From positions 4,340,001 to 4,404,000 of the forward strand of contig NZ_AP018439.1 of assembly GCF_009937955.1 (NCBI RefSeq): a stretch of DNA of 64,000 nucleotides. Reading direction: 5' to 3'. Source of the stretch: Undibacterium sp. KW1 (GTDB taxonomy: Bacteria > Pseudomonadota > Gammaproteobacteria > Burkholderiales > Burkholderiaceae_D). Position numbers and translations under genes: made by a program. Of the stretch, positions 34,334-43,192 are shown one piece after another. The first letter of the stretch is position 1, and every line of letters starts with the position of its first letter. The notes beneath the pieces were generated by a model. That model was given only the letters and a program-made list of their open reading frames with translations, did not search any database and had not been told where the DNA came from.

Positions 34334-36517
34334 ATGGCTACCGAAGTCGAGATCCAGAATTTGTACATCGCTTATTTCAACCGCCCTGCCGACAAGGCTG
34401 GTCTCGCTTACTGGAAGGATGTCAGCCTGAGCCTCTTGCAGATCGCGCAAAGCTTTTCTGAACAGAAGGAATATGCGAGTGCCTTTGCCGGGTTCACGGC
34501 AGAACAAACCATCAATGCCCTGTACAACAACCTGTTCAACCATAAGGCTGACGCGGATGGTCTGGCCTACTGGAGTAGTCAGATCAAATCCGGCAAGGTC
34601 AGCATCGGTGCAGCAGCGATTGCGATTTTGAACGGTGCCACAGGTGCAGACCAGATGGCGGTGCAATCCAAGAATGCAGCGGCGATTGCGTTCACCAAAA
34701 AACTGGTCGCTGATCCCCTGGCAGACTATGCCTATAACCTCGGTGGCACGGCATTCAACACAGCCAAGAGCTGGCTGGCTCCTGTGGTTGATATCCCCAG
34801 CGGTATTGATGCCATCAACAGCCTCGCCAGCATCACTGGCAAATTAACGTCGAGTGCAGCCTATGGTAACGACAAACTGGCAAATGCAGTACTCGTGCCT
34901 GTGCTGGCGGGCCAGAACAATACAGGTAGCAGGACCGGGGACTTTTATTTCACTGCGGACGATAGCCAGTTGCTGGCATCGAATACCAGGCTGACAGGCA
35001 ACGGTGCGGCAGTGGCGCTCAATGTCAACAGTTTTTTTACGCCAGTCTCGCACAGCAGCGCAATGGTTAGCGCCGTGCAGACACTGAACCTGCAAGCGGG
35101 CGCTGACACCAGCAATGCGGGCAACGATTTCCTCAACAGTTTCACGACGATCAATGCCAACCGCATCAGTGGTGGTGACAATATCGTGCTTGGTAATCTG
35201 TCTGGTCAGACTGTGAACCTGAATAACCAGAGCGGTACATCGACAGTCACGCTGGGCGGCATCAACCAGAGTGTAACCCAGGCTGCGGCGCAGGCCAACT
35301 CTGTCGTCAAGAGCACAAGCGCCAACCTCAAAGGGGCGAGCTTCAATTTCAGCAATACCGGCACGGGCGACCATACACTGGATGTAGCAGCAGGTGGCAA
35401 TGGTTTCACACTGGACCGTGTCAATATGATAGGCCTCAACAAGATCATTGCGCGCGGAACCGATGACACTTACCTGGACATTACACCCTCGCGCGATCTG
35501 GCCATCAGTCTGTCCAGCAGCAAAAATGTCACTATCGCTGCCAAGGGCGGACAAAATGTGAGTATCAGCGGCGTCAAGGCATACGGGCTGACGCTGTACG
35601 GCAACAGCAAATTTACGATAGAAAACAGTCAGTTTTCCAGCATCGACCTTTCCGACAAAGGTGGCACGCTGACGGTCAAGGATATCAACACCGAAGACCA
35701 CACTATCTACAGCTCCGTGCCTACCAAACTTGACATGAGCAATGGCGGCGGTGGCACGATCAAATTCTCTGGTGCCGGTAGTTTTGACATCACGGGCGCG
35801 GGCAGCAAGCCCAAGGCGTATTTTTATGAATTTGGCGCAACTGGTGACATCAACCTGACCACGGCCGGTACCAATTCTGTGGGCTTTTACGAGTTCCTGG
35901 GAACCGGGGCAGTCACCGTCAATCTTGGTGGCACTGGCATGCTGTTCCTGGGTGCTTACTCAACGCACAGCTCAACAACAGTGAATGTCTATCAACCGGG
36001 TTCCAGCATATTTATAACGGGCAACGGCGCACTGGTGAATGTGCTGGAGACAGAAGGCAAGACTGGTAACTTTAACTTGACGACCAGCAGTTCCACGCCA
36101 ACCAATATCAAACTTGCCAGGACGGGCGGCGGAAATGACAAGATGGAGATTAAATATTCGACAGTAGAAACCATCAAGACTGCGCTGTGCACCATCAGCA
36201 ATTTCAATGTCACTGGCAACGATAAATTCGCTACAGGTACAGCAGCGACATCACTGAGTAAAATCAGTATCAACAGTTCTGACTTTGCCAGCCTCGCCAG
36301 CAATATTGCCAGCAGCGCGGCCGCAGCCGGACAGGCACTATCGGCAACTGCGGGGCAGGCATACCTGATCACCATCGGCAGTGGTGAGGCCGCAGGTACT
36401 TATCTGTATGAACACACTTCTACAATCGCCAATACTGTTGCGGGCACAGATGTCATCGTCAAACTGGTTGGTGCCAGCCAGTTTGGTACGGCAGATATTG
36501 TCGATTACGCGTATTGA
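34334..36517 (+). CDS. DUF4214 domain, S-layer-like beta-repeat protein
   Basis: 727 residues from the ATG at 34334 (AAGG upstream). The first 100 residues hold two DUF4214 units (LYIAYFNRPADKAGLAYWKD and ALYNNLFNHKADADGLAYWS). The remainder is rich in Gly, Ser, Thr, Asn and Ala with an almost Cys-free composition and repeated short beta-turn sequence, as in S-layer or beta-helix proteins. There is no signal peptide. DUF4214 proteins of this type are usually exported by type I secretion and act at the surface; no transporter genes are in the window. The end TADIVDYAY may be a C-terminal secretion signal. Confidence 0.78.
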   Translation: MATEVEIQNLYIAYFNRPADKAGLAYWKDVSLSLLQIAQSFSEQKEYASAFAGFTAEQTINALYNNLFNHKADADGLAYWSSQIKSGKVSIGAAAIAILNGATGADQMAVQSKNAAAIAFTKKLVADPLADYAYNLGGTAFNTAKSWLAPVVDIPSGIDAINSLASITGKLTSSAAYGNDKLANAVLVPVLAGQNNTGSRTGDFYFTADDSQLLASNTRLTGNGAAVALNVNSFFTPVSHSSAMVSAVQTLNLQAGADTSNAGNDFLNSFTTINANRISGGDNIVLGNLSGQTVNLNNQSGTSTVTLGGINQSVTQAAAQANSVVKSTSANLKGASFNFSNTGTGDHTLDVAAGGNGFTLDRVNMIGLNKIIARGTDDTYLDITPSRDLAISLSSSKNVTIAAKGGQNVSISGVKAYGLTLYGNSKFTIENSQFSSIDLSDKGGTLTVKDINTEDHTIYSSVPTKLDMSNGGGGTIKFSGAGSFDITGAGSKPKAYFYEFGATGDINLTTAGTNSVGFYEFLGTGAVTVNLGGTGMLFLGAYSTHSSTTVNVYQPGSSIFITGNGALVNVLETEGKTGNFNLTTSSSTPTNIKLARTGGGNDKMEIKYSTVETIKTALCTISNFNVTGNDKFATGTAATSLSKISINSSDFASLASNIASSAAAAGQALSATAGQAYLITIGSGEAAGTYLYEHTSTIANTVAGTDVIVKLVGASQFGTADIVDYAY

Positions 36518-36904
36518 CAGACAGTAGAGATGCAGGGATATGCGTGTCCCTGTATCTCTACTGCCAGGTGCGTGCACATACACTTGACGCACCCGCCCAC
36601 TACTGGCACACTACAGCTTCCATCAACCACCACAGGAGACAACATCATGAGAACCACGGATATTGCCCTCTTGTCGGCTGCCTGATCTGCCCACATCGCT
36701 GCCTACATCTTCTCCTGGCGTCTTATAAAGCTTATCGCTAGTGTGCTGATGCGCGTCCGCTTTCGGGTCTGATCGCGCGCCGACTTCCATTTTCTTTTTT
36801 CGTTCCTGCTCGCCCTGGCATTTTTCTTATTTGCCGTGGCTGCAGGATGGTTCAGTGCATCCAAAAACGATGCACGCCCATGAATATGGACAGACACACT
36901 TATC
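36518..36904. other. Intergenic region with a decayed small frame
   Basis: A 12-codon frame starts at 36646 (MRTTDIALLSAA) with CAGGAGACAACATC before it. In the same frame, after two TGA codons, comes a hydrophobic stretch (FLFSFLLALAFFLFAVAAGW) ending at a stop near 36880. It looks like a small membrane-protein gene with two nonsense codons, or chance. The gap also holds an inverted GATACACGCATATCC-like pair near 36535. Confidence 0.3.
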
Positions 36905-37984
36905 ATGATCAATTTTGATTTCGCATCCCTGCGCCTGATCGGCCTGACACCGGCTATCGCCAACCAGTTACACGCACTGACGGCAGATAATGACGACGAT
37001 GCCAGCCTGCAAATGGCACGTATTACCGAAGTACACCGCGACAGCCTGGTCGTTCACAATGGCAGCCAGACCATGCAGGTGCGCGCCCTGCCGCGTCTCT
37101 TGCATGAACTGGCAGCAGATGACAGCAACCTGGCCGTGGGTGACTGGGGCCTGTTGAGCAATAGCGGCGATATCGGCGCTGACTATAGATTCATCGCCCG
37201 CATGCCGCCATTCACGCATCTGGCTCGCCGCAATAATGAAGGACGTTTGCAAGCCCTGGCCAGCAATGTCGATACCGCCCTGCTCGTCATGGGCCTGGAC
37301 AGCGACTTCAAGCTGCGCAGGCTGGAACGTTACCTGGCACTGGTACAGGCTGCCGGAGTTGCCCCTGTCATCGTGCTGACCAAGGCTGATGTGCACGAAG
37401 ATGCGCCGGCACGCCTGGCTGAGGTAGAACAACGCCTGTCTGCCAGCGTGCCAGTGCTTGCGGTCAACGGCCAGAGCAGTAAGACAGCAGACTTGCTGGC
37501 ACCCTGGATGGCGGCTGGCCAGACTTTGATCTTGCTGGGTTCATCCGGCGCAGGCAAATCGACGCTGACCAATACCCTGGCAAGCAGCGCGCAAGATACC
37601 GGCGCAGTGCGCACCAGCGATGGCCGTGGTCAGCACACCACCACCGCGCGCTCGTTACACCAATGCCCCGGCGGAGCCTGCATCATCGACACCCCCGGCC
37701 TGCGTACCCTGCAACTCAATCTCGATGAGCAGGAACTCAGCGCCAGCTTTGCCGACATTGATGCGCTGGCAGCCGAGTGTCAGTTCCGCGACTGCAGCCA
37801 CCAGAGCGAACCCGGCTGCGCCGTGCGCGATGCCATTGATGCAGACAGGCTCAGCAACTTCCAGAAACTGCAACGCGAAACCCGCCGCCACCAGCAAACC
37901 CCGCTGGAACGAATAGCAGCAAGGTCGAAGTGGAAGGTCTTGATGCGCTCAGTGAAGGAGAAAGACAGGATGAAGCGGAGCTAG
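36905..37984 (+). CDS. rsgA: Ribosome small subunit-dependent GTPase A
   Basis: 359 residues. Order: an N-terminal OB-like part (ITEVHRDSLVVHNG), the permuted GTPase core with G4 TKAD in PVIVLTKADVHED, G1 ILLGSSGAGKSTLTNTLASS, G2/G3 in TTTARSLHQCPGGACIIDTP, and a C-terminal zinc site (CQFRDCSHQSEPGC). RsgA checks the decoding site during late 30S assembly. The length and the GSSGAGKST form match the longer RsgA type often present as a paralogue, so a second, housekeeping copy may exist elsewhere. It is monocistronic. Confidence 0.93.
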   Translation: MINFDFASLRLIGLTPAIANQLHALTADNDDDASLQMARITEVHRDSLVVHNGSQTMQVRALPRLLHELAADDSNLAVGDWGLLSNSGDIGADYRFIARMPPFTHLARRNNEGRLQALASNVDTALLVMGLDSDFKLRRLERYLALVQAAGVAPVIVLTKADVHEDAPARLAEVEQRLSASVPVLAVNGQSSKTADLLAPWMAAGQTLILLGSSGAGKSTLTNTLASSAQDTGAVRTSDGRGQHTTTARSLHQCPGGACIIDTPGLRTLQLNLDEQELSASFADIDALAAECQFRDCSHQSEPGCAVRDAIDADRLSNFQKLQRETRRHQQTPLERIAARSKWKVLMRSVKEKDRMKRS

Positions 37985-38292
37985 GTTTGCAATAGGCCTG
38001 AGATGCGGTTTGGATACGGTTTGGATGTGTTTTGGATACGTTTTGGATAAGTTCGGTCCATGATGCAAGAGTGACGCAAAGTGTTGTGACGCAAGCTGGA
38101 GACCACTGACTGGTACTCCAGCAGCGTTATCGCAGCCCGCAAATCCGGTAAATTGTGAGATGCGGTTTGCAACGCTTGAATGGCTTTGCCATCCCGGCAT
38201 AGTATCTTAAATAAAATTTGCAACCAAGTTAGTTGCAATTTATATATAAGTAATTTATAGTGTGAGCATTACAAGCTCAAACCAAGCGCATC
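37985..38292. other. Intergenic region with 11-bp phased repeats
   Basis: Four TTTGGAT copies start at 38009, 38020, 38031 and 38042, exactly 11 bp apart. A 14-bp sequence TGAGATGCGGTTTG occurs at about 37999 and again near 38156. An AT-rich TTGCAATTTATATATAAG segment at about 38233-38250 looks like the promoter of the gene at 38293. Confidence 0.5.
38009..38048. repeat. Four-copy 11-bp tandem repeat (TTTGGAT core)
   Basis: Units of the form (G/T)TTTGGATACG, with small changes, lie on one DNA face because the period is 11 bp. It begins 25 bp after the rsgA stop. Role unknown: a regulator array or a simple repeat. Confidence 0.7.
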
Positions 38293-38652
38293 ATGACTAC
38301 ACACAACATCACCACCGTCACACTCTACCGCCCTACCGGCCCTGAGGAGCTGGCACTGGTGCGCGACAGTGGCAACAAGAAATGGCCGCCCCGCCTGCCT
38401 GAACAACCTATCTTTTACCCTGTGACCAATGTGGAATACGCGATACAGATTGCCAGGGACTGGAATGTGCCAGCAAGCGGCTCTGGCTATGTCACCCGCT
38501 TTGAGGTTAGCAAGAGCTTTATGGACAACTACCCAGTCCAGACCGTGGGTGGTGCCATACATACCGAGTGGTGGATACCGGCAGAAGATGTCGAGCTCAT
38601 GAATGCCAATATCGTTGGCGAGATTGAGCTTATCCATAGCTTTACTGCCTGA
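38293..38652 (+). CDS. Crystallin J1/ADP-ribosylation-annotated family protein
   Basis: 119 residues. The family sequence VTLYRPTGPEELALVRDSG, PPRLPEQPIFYPVTNVEYA, GYVTRFEVSKSFM and YPVQTVGGAIHTEWWIPAED is strongly conserved in proteobacterial proteins often labelled ADP-ribosylation/crystallin J1. That label rests on weak similarity; the fold (a possible ART-like small domain with Tyr, Arg and Glu in conserved blocks) has no tested activity I know of. It stands alone. Confidence 0.75.
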   Translation: MTTHNITTVTLYRPTGPEELALVRDSGNKKWPPRLPEQPIFYPVTNVEYAIQIARDWNVPASGSGYVTRFEVSKSFMDNYPVQTVGGAIHTEWWIPAEDVELMNANIVGEIELIHSFTA

Positions 38653-38716
38653 GGCAAGTCTCAAGCTTGATAAAATGCAGGGCGAACATGGCATGCCCTG
38701 CATTTTATTTTTTAGC

Positions 38717-39550
38717 TTATTCGCTTTCCCTGAGAAATTCCTCATACCGCAATTGTTCACGCACCATCCGGCGTACGCTACGCACGACGCTCATACTGCC
38801 TATCACGCAGATAGTCATCACAAGCAATATCAACCTGTAATCAAGCCCCATGTGGTAGCGACCGATGGAGAACAGATACGCCGTCACTGCATAATAAAAT
38901 GTTGGCAAAGACCAGTAAATGATGCCAGAACCCACCCACAGCAATTTACTCTTTTTGGCGACTTCTACCAGATGCTTGAGGATGTGCAAATGCCAGATAA
39001 AAGCTGGGAAAGCAATAAAATATAAAGGCGCATGGGCTTTATCGAAGATGGTGTAAAAACTGATGAGCCATGGTTTTATCGGGAGCCAGTGCAAACACAT
39101 TACGATCAAATACAGTGCCCCTGGCAATAACATCAGCAGGCAACTTAGTGCCAGGTTTCGCATAAGCTCAGGCACATCTCTCGATGGCTGATATTCACGC
39201 GCCCGGCCCAAAACCAGCCGGGTAAACAAGAATCCAGCAAGCGCTGAAGATAACAAGACATGGAGAGTCAGGAAACCGCCATAGCGTAAATATGGAGATA
39301 ACAAGGGCTTGTCTGGAAAAAACATGTAAAAAACGAGGCGCAGAAATAAGGCAGTTACCACCGTCAGGATAATTGAAGGCGCAATCCAATTGCGCCTGGA
39401 GTCAGAAAACGCACCGGCTTGCGCAAAGATAATGATTTGCAGCAAAACAACCACAAGCAAAGACGGTAAAGACAGGAAAGCAAAAATGGGGAACAGGCCC
39501 GTCATGAACCTTGACAAAGGCATAGAAACGCCTAGGGCGACAATATTCAT
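38717..39550 (-). CDS. Multi-pass membrane protein, unknown
   Basis: 277 residues with about seven transmembrane helices, for example FLSLPSLLVVVLLQIIIFA, SIILTVVTALFLRLVFYMFF, ALSCLLMLLPGALYLIVMCL and LILLVMTICVIGSMSVV. It ends in a basic and then acidic tail (MVREQLRYEEFLRESE). No family is recognised. It is convergent with the crystallin-J1-like gene and stands alone. Confidence 0.65.
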   Translation of the reverse strand: MNIVALGVSMPLSRFMTGLFPIFAFLSLPSLLVVVLLQIIIFAQAGAFSDSRRNWIAPSIILTVVTALFLRLVFYMFFPDKPLLSPYLRYGGFLTLHVLLSSALAGFLFTRLVLGRAREYQPSRDVPELMRNLALSCLLMLLPGALYLIVMCLHWLPIKPWLISFYTIFDKAHAPLYFIAFPAFIWHLHILKHLVEVAKKSKLLWVGSGIIYWSLPTFYYAVTAYLFSIGRYHMGLDYRLILLVMTICVIGSMSVVRSVRRMVREQLRYEEFLRESE

Positions 39551-39795
39551 TGATTTATTTGTATATTGGAATTAAGCGCATCTTACACTGACTCATGCTG
39601 CATTTGCTTGAGAACATGAGGCTAAAGAGCCTTGAATAAAGTGCCATCATCCCTCATGGCAGGCGGTATGCATACAGAGGTATATGTCAAGACGTAAAAC
39701 ATCGTCATGAGCAAGTCGCATGCTATAGTCGCAACGCCATCAAGCTTCCTTACTTCTGTCACACGCGAATACGTACATAAACTGCGGACAATATC

Positions 39796-41238
39796 TTGAG
39801 CAATACAAAAACCTGCAATACGACCAGTTTAATTTCTTCATGCAGCAAGCAGTGCACAGGCCAGCTGAGCCGCCGGCTTTTCACACTATTCTGTTTCTCG
39901 TTCACCAGCCCGGCCTTAGCTTTTTCACCCATATCCAACCTCGAAGAGCTGATCTATGCAGCCATTGGCAGTGCGATAGTCAGCCTGATTGCCATGGTCG
40001 TGGTGCTGGTCAAATTAAAGATCAGTTTATTGCCGCGTTTGCTCGCCATGCTGGCGACGCCTGTGCTGGTATTTCCGCTGTGCATGGCGGGCAGCATGGG
40101 CATGGGTTACATTGCGCATGAAATCAAGCAGTACCAGCAAGAGCAGGATGCGGCACACATCGCCCGCGTAGAAGAAGACGCCTGGCAGCATAATTTCTTG
40201 CGCATCAATGCCTGTGAGGGCAATCATGCATTGCTGCAATCAGAACTGGCCTCGGGCAGGCACCAGATAGAAAACAAGTTACGCGCCTTGAATGAATGTG
40301 TGCTGCCGCAAGCCGATGCGCAGGCATTGCGCATCCTGTTGCAGGATGCGGTGAGTAATGACAAGGAGGAGCGTACCTACTGCACTTACCTGCCGCCAGT
40401 CTTGCAGAGCATGAATACCGTTTTGCTGGATGTATTTGGCGAGCAAAAGCTGTCGCTCGCCTGCCCTTCGCCTAAATATGCTTATGTTCCCGACACAAGC
40501 AAAGTCTCGCCAGCATGGTGGGATATTCTGAACGATGAGCAAATCACATCAGACACCAAAGACAAAGATCGCCTGTTGACTGTCTTGCGCTATTTGCAGG
40601 CGCATGGCGTGGATATGAAAGTCGTCGCGGATGACCGCTCGCTGCTGACTATCGCCATGGAAAGCGGCAAGGTTGATCTCATCCTGTTTGCCCTCGATGC
40701 AGGTGTCGATCCGTACGCGCTGCCTGAGAATGATAGCATGCTGTCGCCACAGCAAATCTGGACGCTGCAAAGATTTGGCTATGCCGATGCGGGGCCAGTG
40801 GCGTACAGCGAAGCAGACCAGAAACGCATACAATCACGCCTGCGTGAAATGAATAGCAAGGAGGCGGCATCACTGGCACAGAAGTTACCGCTTAAAGGCG
40901 GCCTGGCCGCAGCCAGGGATGGCGGTGCCGGATTACTGGCCTACCTGATCAAAAGCAGCAACAATATGCGCGAGCTTAACCGCGCTGGCCGCGATCTCAT
41001 CGACGTATATGCCCAGACATCGCCGGCGGTATTGGACGTGCTTGATCGTCTTAACGATCAACAGTTGCGCGATTTTATCTGCCCGGATGCCAGCAGCAAG
41101 GGCGACGACAGTGACAATAGCAATGGTCATGCACTGTATGCACGTGCCGTCAGCGCCGAGAATCAGGCGCTGGTCAATTTCTTAAAACGACGCAAAATGC
41201 CTGAGACTTGCCCGGGCATGCCCAGGCAAGAGCAGTAA
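39796..41238 (+). CDS. Membrane protein with ankyrin-like C-terminal part
   Basis: 480 residues from a TTG at 39796. Two hydrophobic helices near residues 45-105 (IYAAIGSAIVSLIAMVVVLV and LLAMLATPVLVFPLCMAGSM) are followed by a long periplasmic or cytoplasmic domain. This includes ankyrin-like units (VLRYLQAHGVDMKVVADDRS, then LILFALDAGVDPYALPEN, and later ALVNFLKRRKMPETC). Paired helices and the DAGVDPYALP type turn support ankyrin folding. No enzyme motif is visible. The start is uncertain because of weak upstream signals. Confidence 0.65.
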   Translation: MSNTKTCNTTSLISSCSKQCTGQLSRRLFTLFCFSFTSPALAFSPISNLEELIYAAIGSAIVSLIAMVVVLVKLKISLLPRLLAMLATPVLVFPLCMAGSMGMGYIAHEIKQYQQEQDAAHIARVEEDAWQHNFLRINACEGNHALLQSELASGRHQIENKLRALNECVLPQADAQALRILLQDAVSNDKEERTYCTYLPPVLQSMNTVLLDVFGEQKLSLACPSPKYAYVPDTSKVSPAWWDILNDEQITSDTKDKDRLLTVLRYLQAHGVDMKVVADDRSLLTIAMESGKVDLILFALDAGVDPYALPENDSMLSPQQIWTLQRFGYADAGPVAYSEADQKRIQSRLREMNSKEAASLAQKLPLKGGLAAARDGGAGLLAYLIKSSNNMRELNRAGRDLIDVYAQTSPAVLDVLDRLNDQQLRDFICPDASSKGDDSDNSNGHALYARAVSAENQALVNFLKRRKMPETCPGMPRQEQ

Positions 41239-41283
41239 CACAGACCCCGCACTTGCATGCTGCAAGTCTGTGCTGACCTGCTA

Positions 41284-41628
41284 TCAGGTCAATGCAGGTG
41301 CCGGTTTAATATTTGGCAGCGGCACGTTCTTGCCATCGACAGTCAGGCTGAATGTCGCGTCCTTGTGCACCAGTCGCACTTTCAGCACGCCCTTCTTTTT
41401 ATAGACAACGGTACCATTGAGGCTGAGTTCGCCATCCTTGAGTTCAAGGATATTACCGCTTTCATTGGCAATGCCTGCCACGCCATCGATAGCCGAAACT
41501 TTGGTATCGCCGTCTATCTTGACGCTGCTGCTATTGGTATCGGGTGCTGCAAAGGCGGGGATATTTGCCGACAAGGCTGCCAGCATACTGAGCAAGACAA
41601 ATGTGGATTTCATTTTTGATCGTGTCAT
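41284..41628 (-). CDS. Small exported protein, unknown
   Basis: 114 residues from the ATG at 41628, or 109 from the ATG at 41613, which gives a cleaner signal peptide (FVLLSMLAALSANIPAFA). The mature part is rich in Lys, Val and Asp (VSAIDGVAGIANESGNILEL and VYKKKGVLKVRLVHKDATFS), suggesting a small beta protein in the periplasm. MITE copy 2 begins 12 bp upstream, so its original promoter has been separated and expression may start within the MITE. Confidence 0.62.
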   Translation of the reverse strand: MTRSKMKSTFVLLSMLAALSANIPAFAAPDTNSSSVKIDGDTKVSAIDGVAGIANESGNILELKDGELSLNGTVVYKKKGVLKVRLVHKDATFSLTVDGKNVPLPNIKPAPALT

Positions 41629-41640
41629 CACAAAAAAATA

Positions 41641-41908
41641 TAGAACTCATTTCATAAATAGGATGAGTGCGAACAAGACGATTTGGGATGCAGTGCAAGG
41701 CGTGGTCCGCTGCTAAGGCTCCTGCCTTAGCGAGGGCCACAACGCCGCAATGCGCCCAAATCGTCAGTTCCCGGAGGGTTTACCTCATAGCGCGTGCTGG
41801 ACAGCGTTGGACTCGTTATCAATAGCACCGCTATTGACTGCCTCGTCCGCCTTGCCAGCCCACGCTATGAGGCAAACGCATCTCACCCTATTTATGAAAT
41901 GAGTTCTA
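41641..41908. mobile_element. MITE-like element, copy 2
   Basis: 268 bp. Ends are TAGAACTCATTTCATAAATA at the left and, at the right, TATTTATGAAATGAGTTCTA, an exact inverse over 20 bp. TA stands at both borders. Internal parts shared with copy 1 are GCGAACAAG-CGATTTGG, a CTAAGGCTCCTGCCTTAG-like hairpin, CAATGCGCCCAAATCGTCAG and TATGAGGCAAACG. No protein is encoded. Confidence 0.88.
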
Positions 41909-42287
41909 GAAACACTACCCTAAGACATATCAATTGTTTTGTCAAACAGGCAATGCAAGCAACAACGCAAGACGAAAAAAAACCTGCCAGTGGCAGGTTC
42001 TTTTAAAGTCACCCAAGCCGGATTAAACGCCCTTACTATCTGTAAAGTGAATCTATATCCCAGGATGACATGTTATGTATGCCGTGTTTATCCCTGCTCC
42101 CTGGCTTATCTGCCAGGTGATGCAGTTCTTTGCAACGTAAAGCTATTCTAGACAGCGCAGGCGTTCAAGTCTGTGCGCTGGCATACACACTTTCATTTCC
42201 ACCGGGTTTTACCAAATGTAATTAAAGCTGCATCCAAACTGTAACTCCTTATACTCGCGGCTTATAGAATAATTAAGCTTATTTGAC
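41909..42287. other. Intergenic region with an isolated terminator
   Basis: No gene is supported in these 380 bp apart from the hairpin at 41983. The stretch from 42230 to 42287 is AT-rich and probably promotes the polysaccharide deacetylase gene. Confidence 0.5.
41979..42006. terminator. Bidirectional intrinsic terminator
   Basis: The stem AACCTGCC-AGT-GGCAGGTT has an A-tract before it and TTCTTTTA after it, so it can work on both strands. No gene end is immediately upstream on the plus strand, so its original gene may have been replaced by the MITE. Confidence 0.7.
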
Positions 42288-43103
42288 ATGAAGTTTTGCC
42301 GCGCTAACTTATCTTGCTGTTTAACCTGCTATTTACACAAAGCCTCGTTGCTGACAACGCTGCTCAGTATCGCCCTGGTGACGCCAGCATTGCAAGCCAT
42401 GCCTGTTGAAGTGCATACCCGCATCGCTGCGCCCATCATCACAGGCAAAAAAATAGCGCTGACGCTGGACGCCTGCTCGGGCAAGTTTGATGCTGAGTTG
42501 CTCGATTTTCTGATTCGCAAGCGCATCCCCGCGACTATCTTTGTAACCAAGAAATGGCTGGACAAAAACCCGCAAGGCGTTGCCATCATCAAGGCTAATC
42601 TTGATTTGTTTGATGTTGAAGACCACGGCGAAAAGCATATCCCCGCCATCATAGGTACGGGTAAAAAAGTCTATGGCATGGCCGGTGAACCCGACATCGC
42701 CAGCCTGCAGCGTGAAGTCACCGAAGGTGCCAAAGCCATCACCAGCGCCATGGGCACCACCCCGCAATGGTACCGCGGTGCAAGCGCCAAATATGACCCG
42801 CAAGCCATGGATGAAATCAAACGCATGGGCTACAAGATCGCTGGCTTCTCACTTAATGCCGACCAAGGCGCAACGCTGCGCAAACAAGCCATCATCAAAC
42901 AATTCAAACGCCTGCAGGCGGGCGACGTCATCATCGCCCACATGAACAAGCCAGCCTCTGACTCTGCTGAAGGTTTGGCCGTGGCACTGGAAGAGACATT
43001 GAAACAGGGCTTTGTTTTTGTACGGCTGGATCAGGTGGAGTTGCAAAGAGTGGATTTGCAAAAATTACAGACTCCCAGACGCAGCGTTGCACTATCCAAT
43101 TGA
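42288..43103 (+). CDS. Exported polysaccharide deacetylase-family (NodB) protein
   Basis: 271 residues. A hydrophobic signal (LLTTLLSIALVTPALQAMP) is followed by the NodB homology domain. The usual TFDDG is replaced by LTLDACSGKFDAELL, a known TLDAC variant that keeps the catalytic Asp but not the metal-binding Asp. The His motif appears as VEDHGEKHIP and the Arg motif as WYRGASAKYDP; IIAHMNKP supplies the last His. Members remove acetyl groups from sugar polymers in the periplasm. With one metal Asp replaced by Ala, catalysis or specificity may differ. Confidence 0.85.
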   Translation: MKFCRANLSCCLTCYLHKASLLTTLLSIALVTPALQAMPVEVHTRIAAPIITGKKIALTLDACSGKFDAELLDFLIRKRIPATIFVTKKWLDKNPQGVAIIKANLDLFDVEDHGEKHIPAIIGTGKKVYGMAGEPDIASLQREVTEGAKAITSAMGTTPQWYRGASAKYDPQAMDEIKRMGYKIAGFSLNADQGATLRKQAIIKQFKRLQAGDVIIAHMNKPASDSAEGLAVALEETLKQGFVFVRLDQVELQRVDLQKLQTPRRSVALSN

Positions 43104-43192
43104 TGCGGCAAAAAACTGTCTGTCATCCTCCTCTGCTGCAGGCATCTTAAACGCTTGCAAGCCTCACGCTTCACTCAGCGCGCCCATCCACA

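Noticed and set aside
34844-35701. 285-codon minus-strand frame within the DUF4214 gene
   Set aside because: It fully overlaps a well-supported plus-strand gene and has no motif or start signal.
35992-36375. Hydrophobic minus-strand frame within the DUF4214 gene
   Set aside because: Low-complexity Ser/Ala/Asn coding reads as Leu/Val-rich on the opposite strand; no ribosome-binding site.
38603-39025. 140-codon plus-strand frame at the end of the membrane protein gene
   Set aside because: Mostly antisense to the multi-pass membrane protein; composition (many His) is a by-product of the opposite strand.
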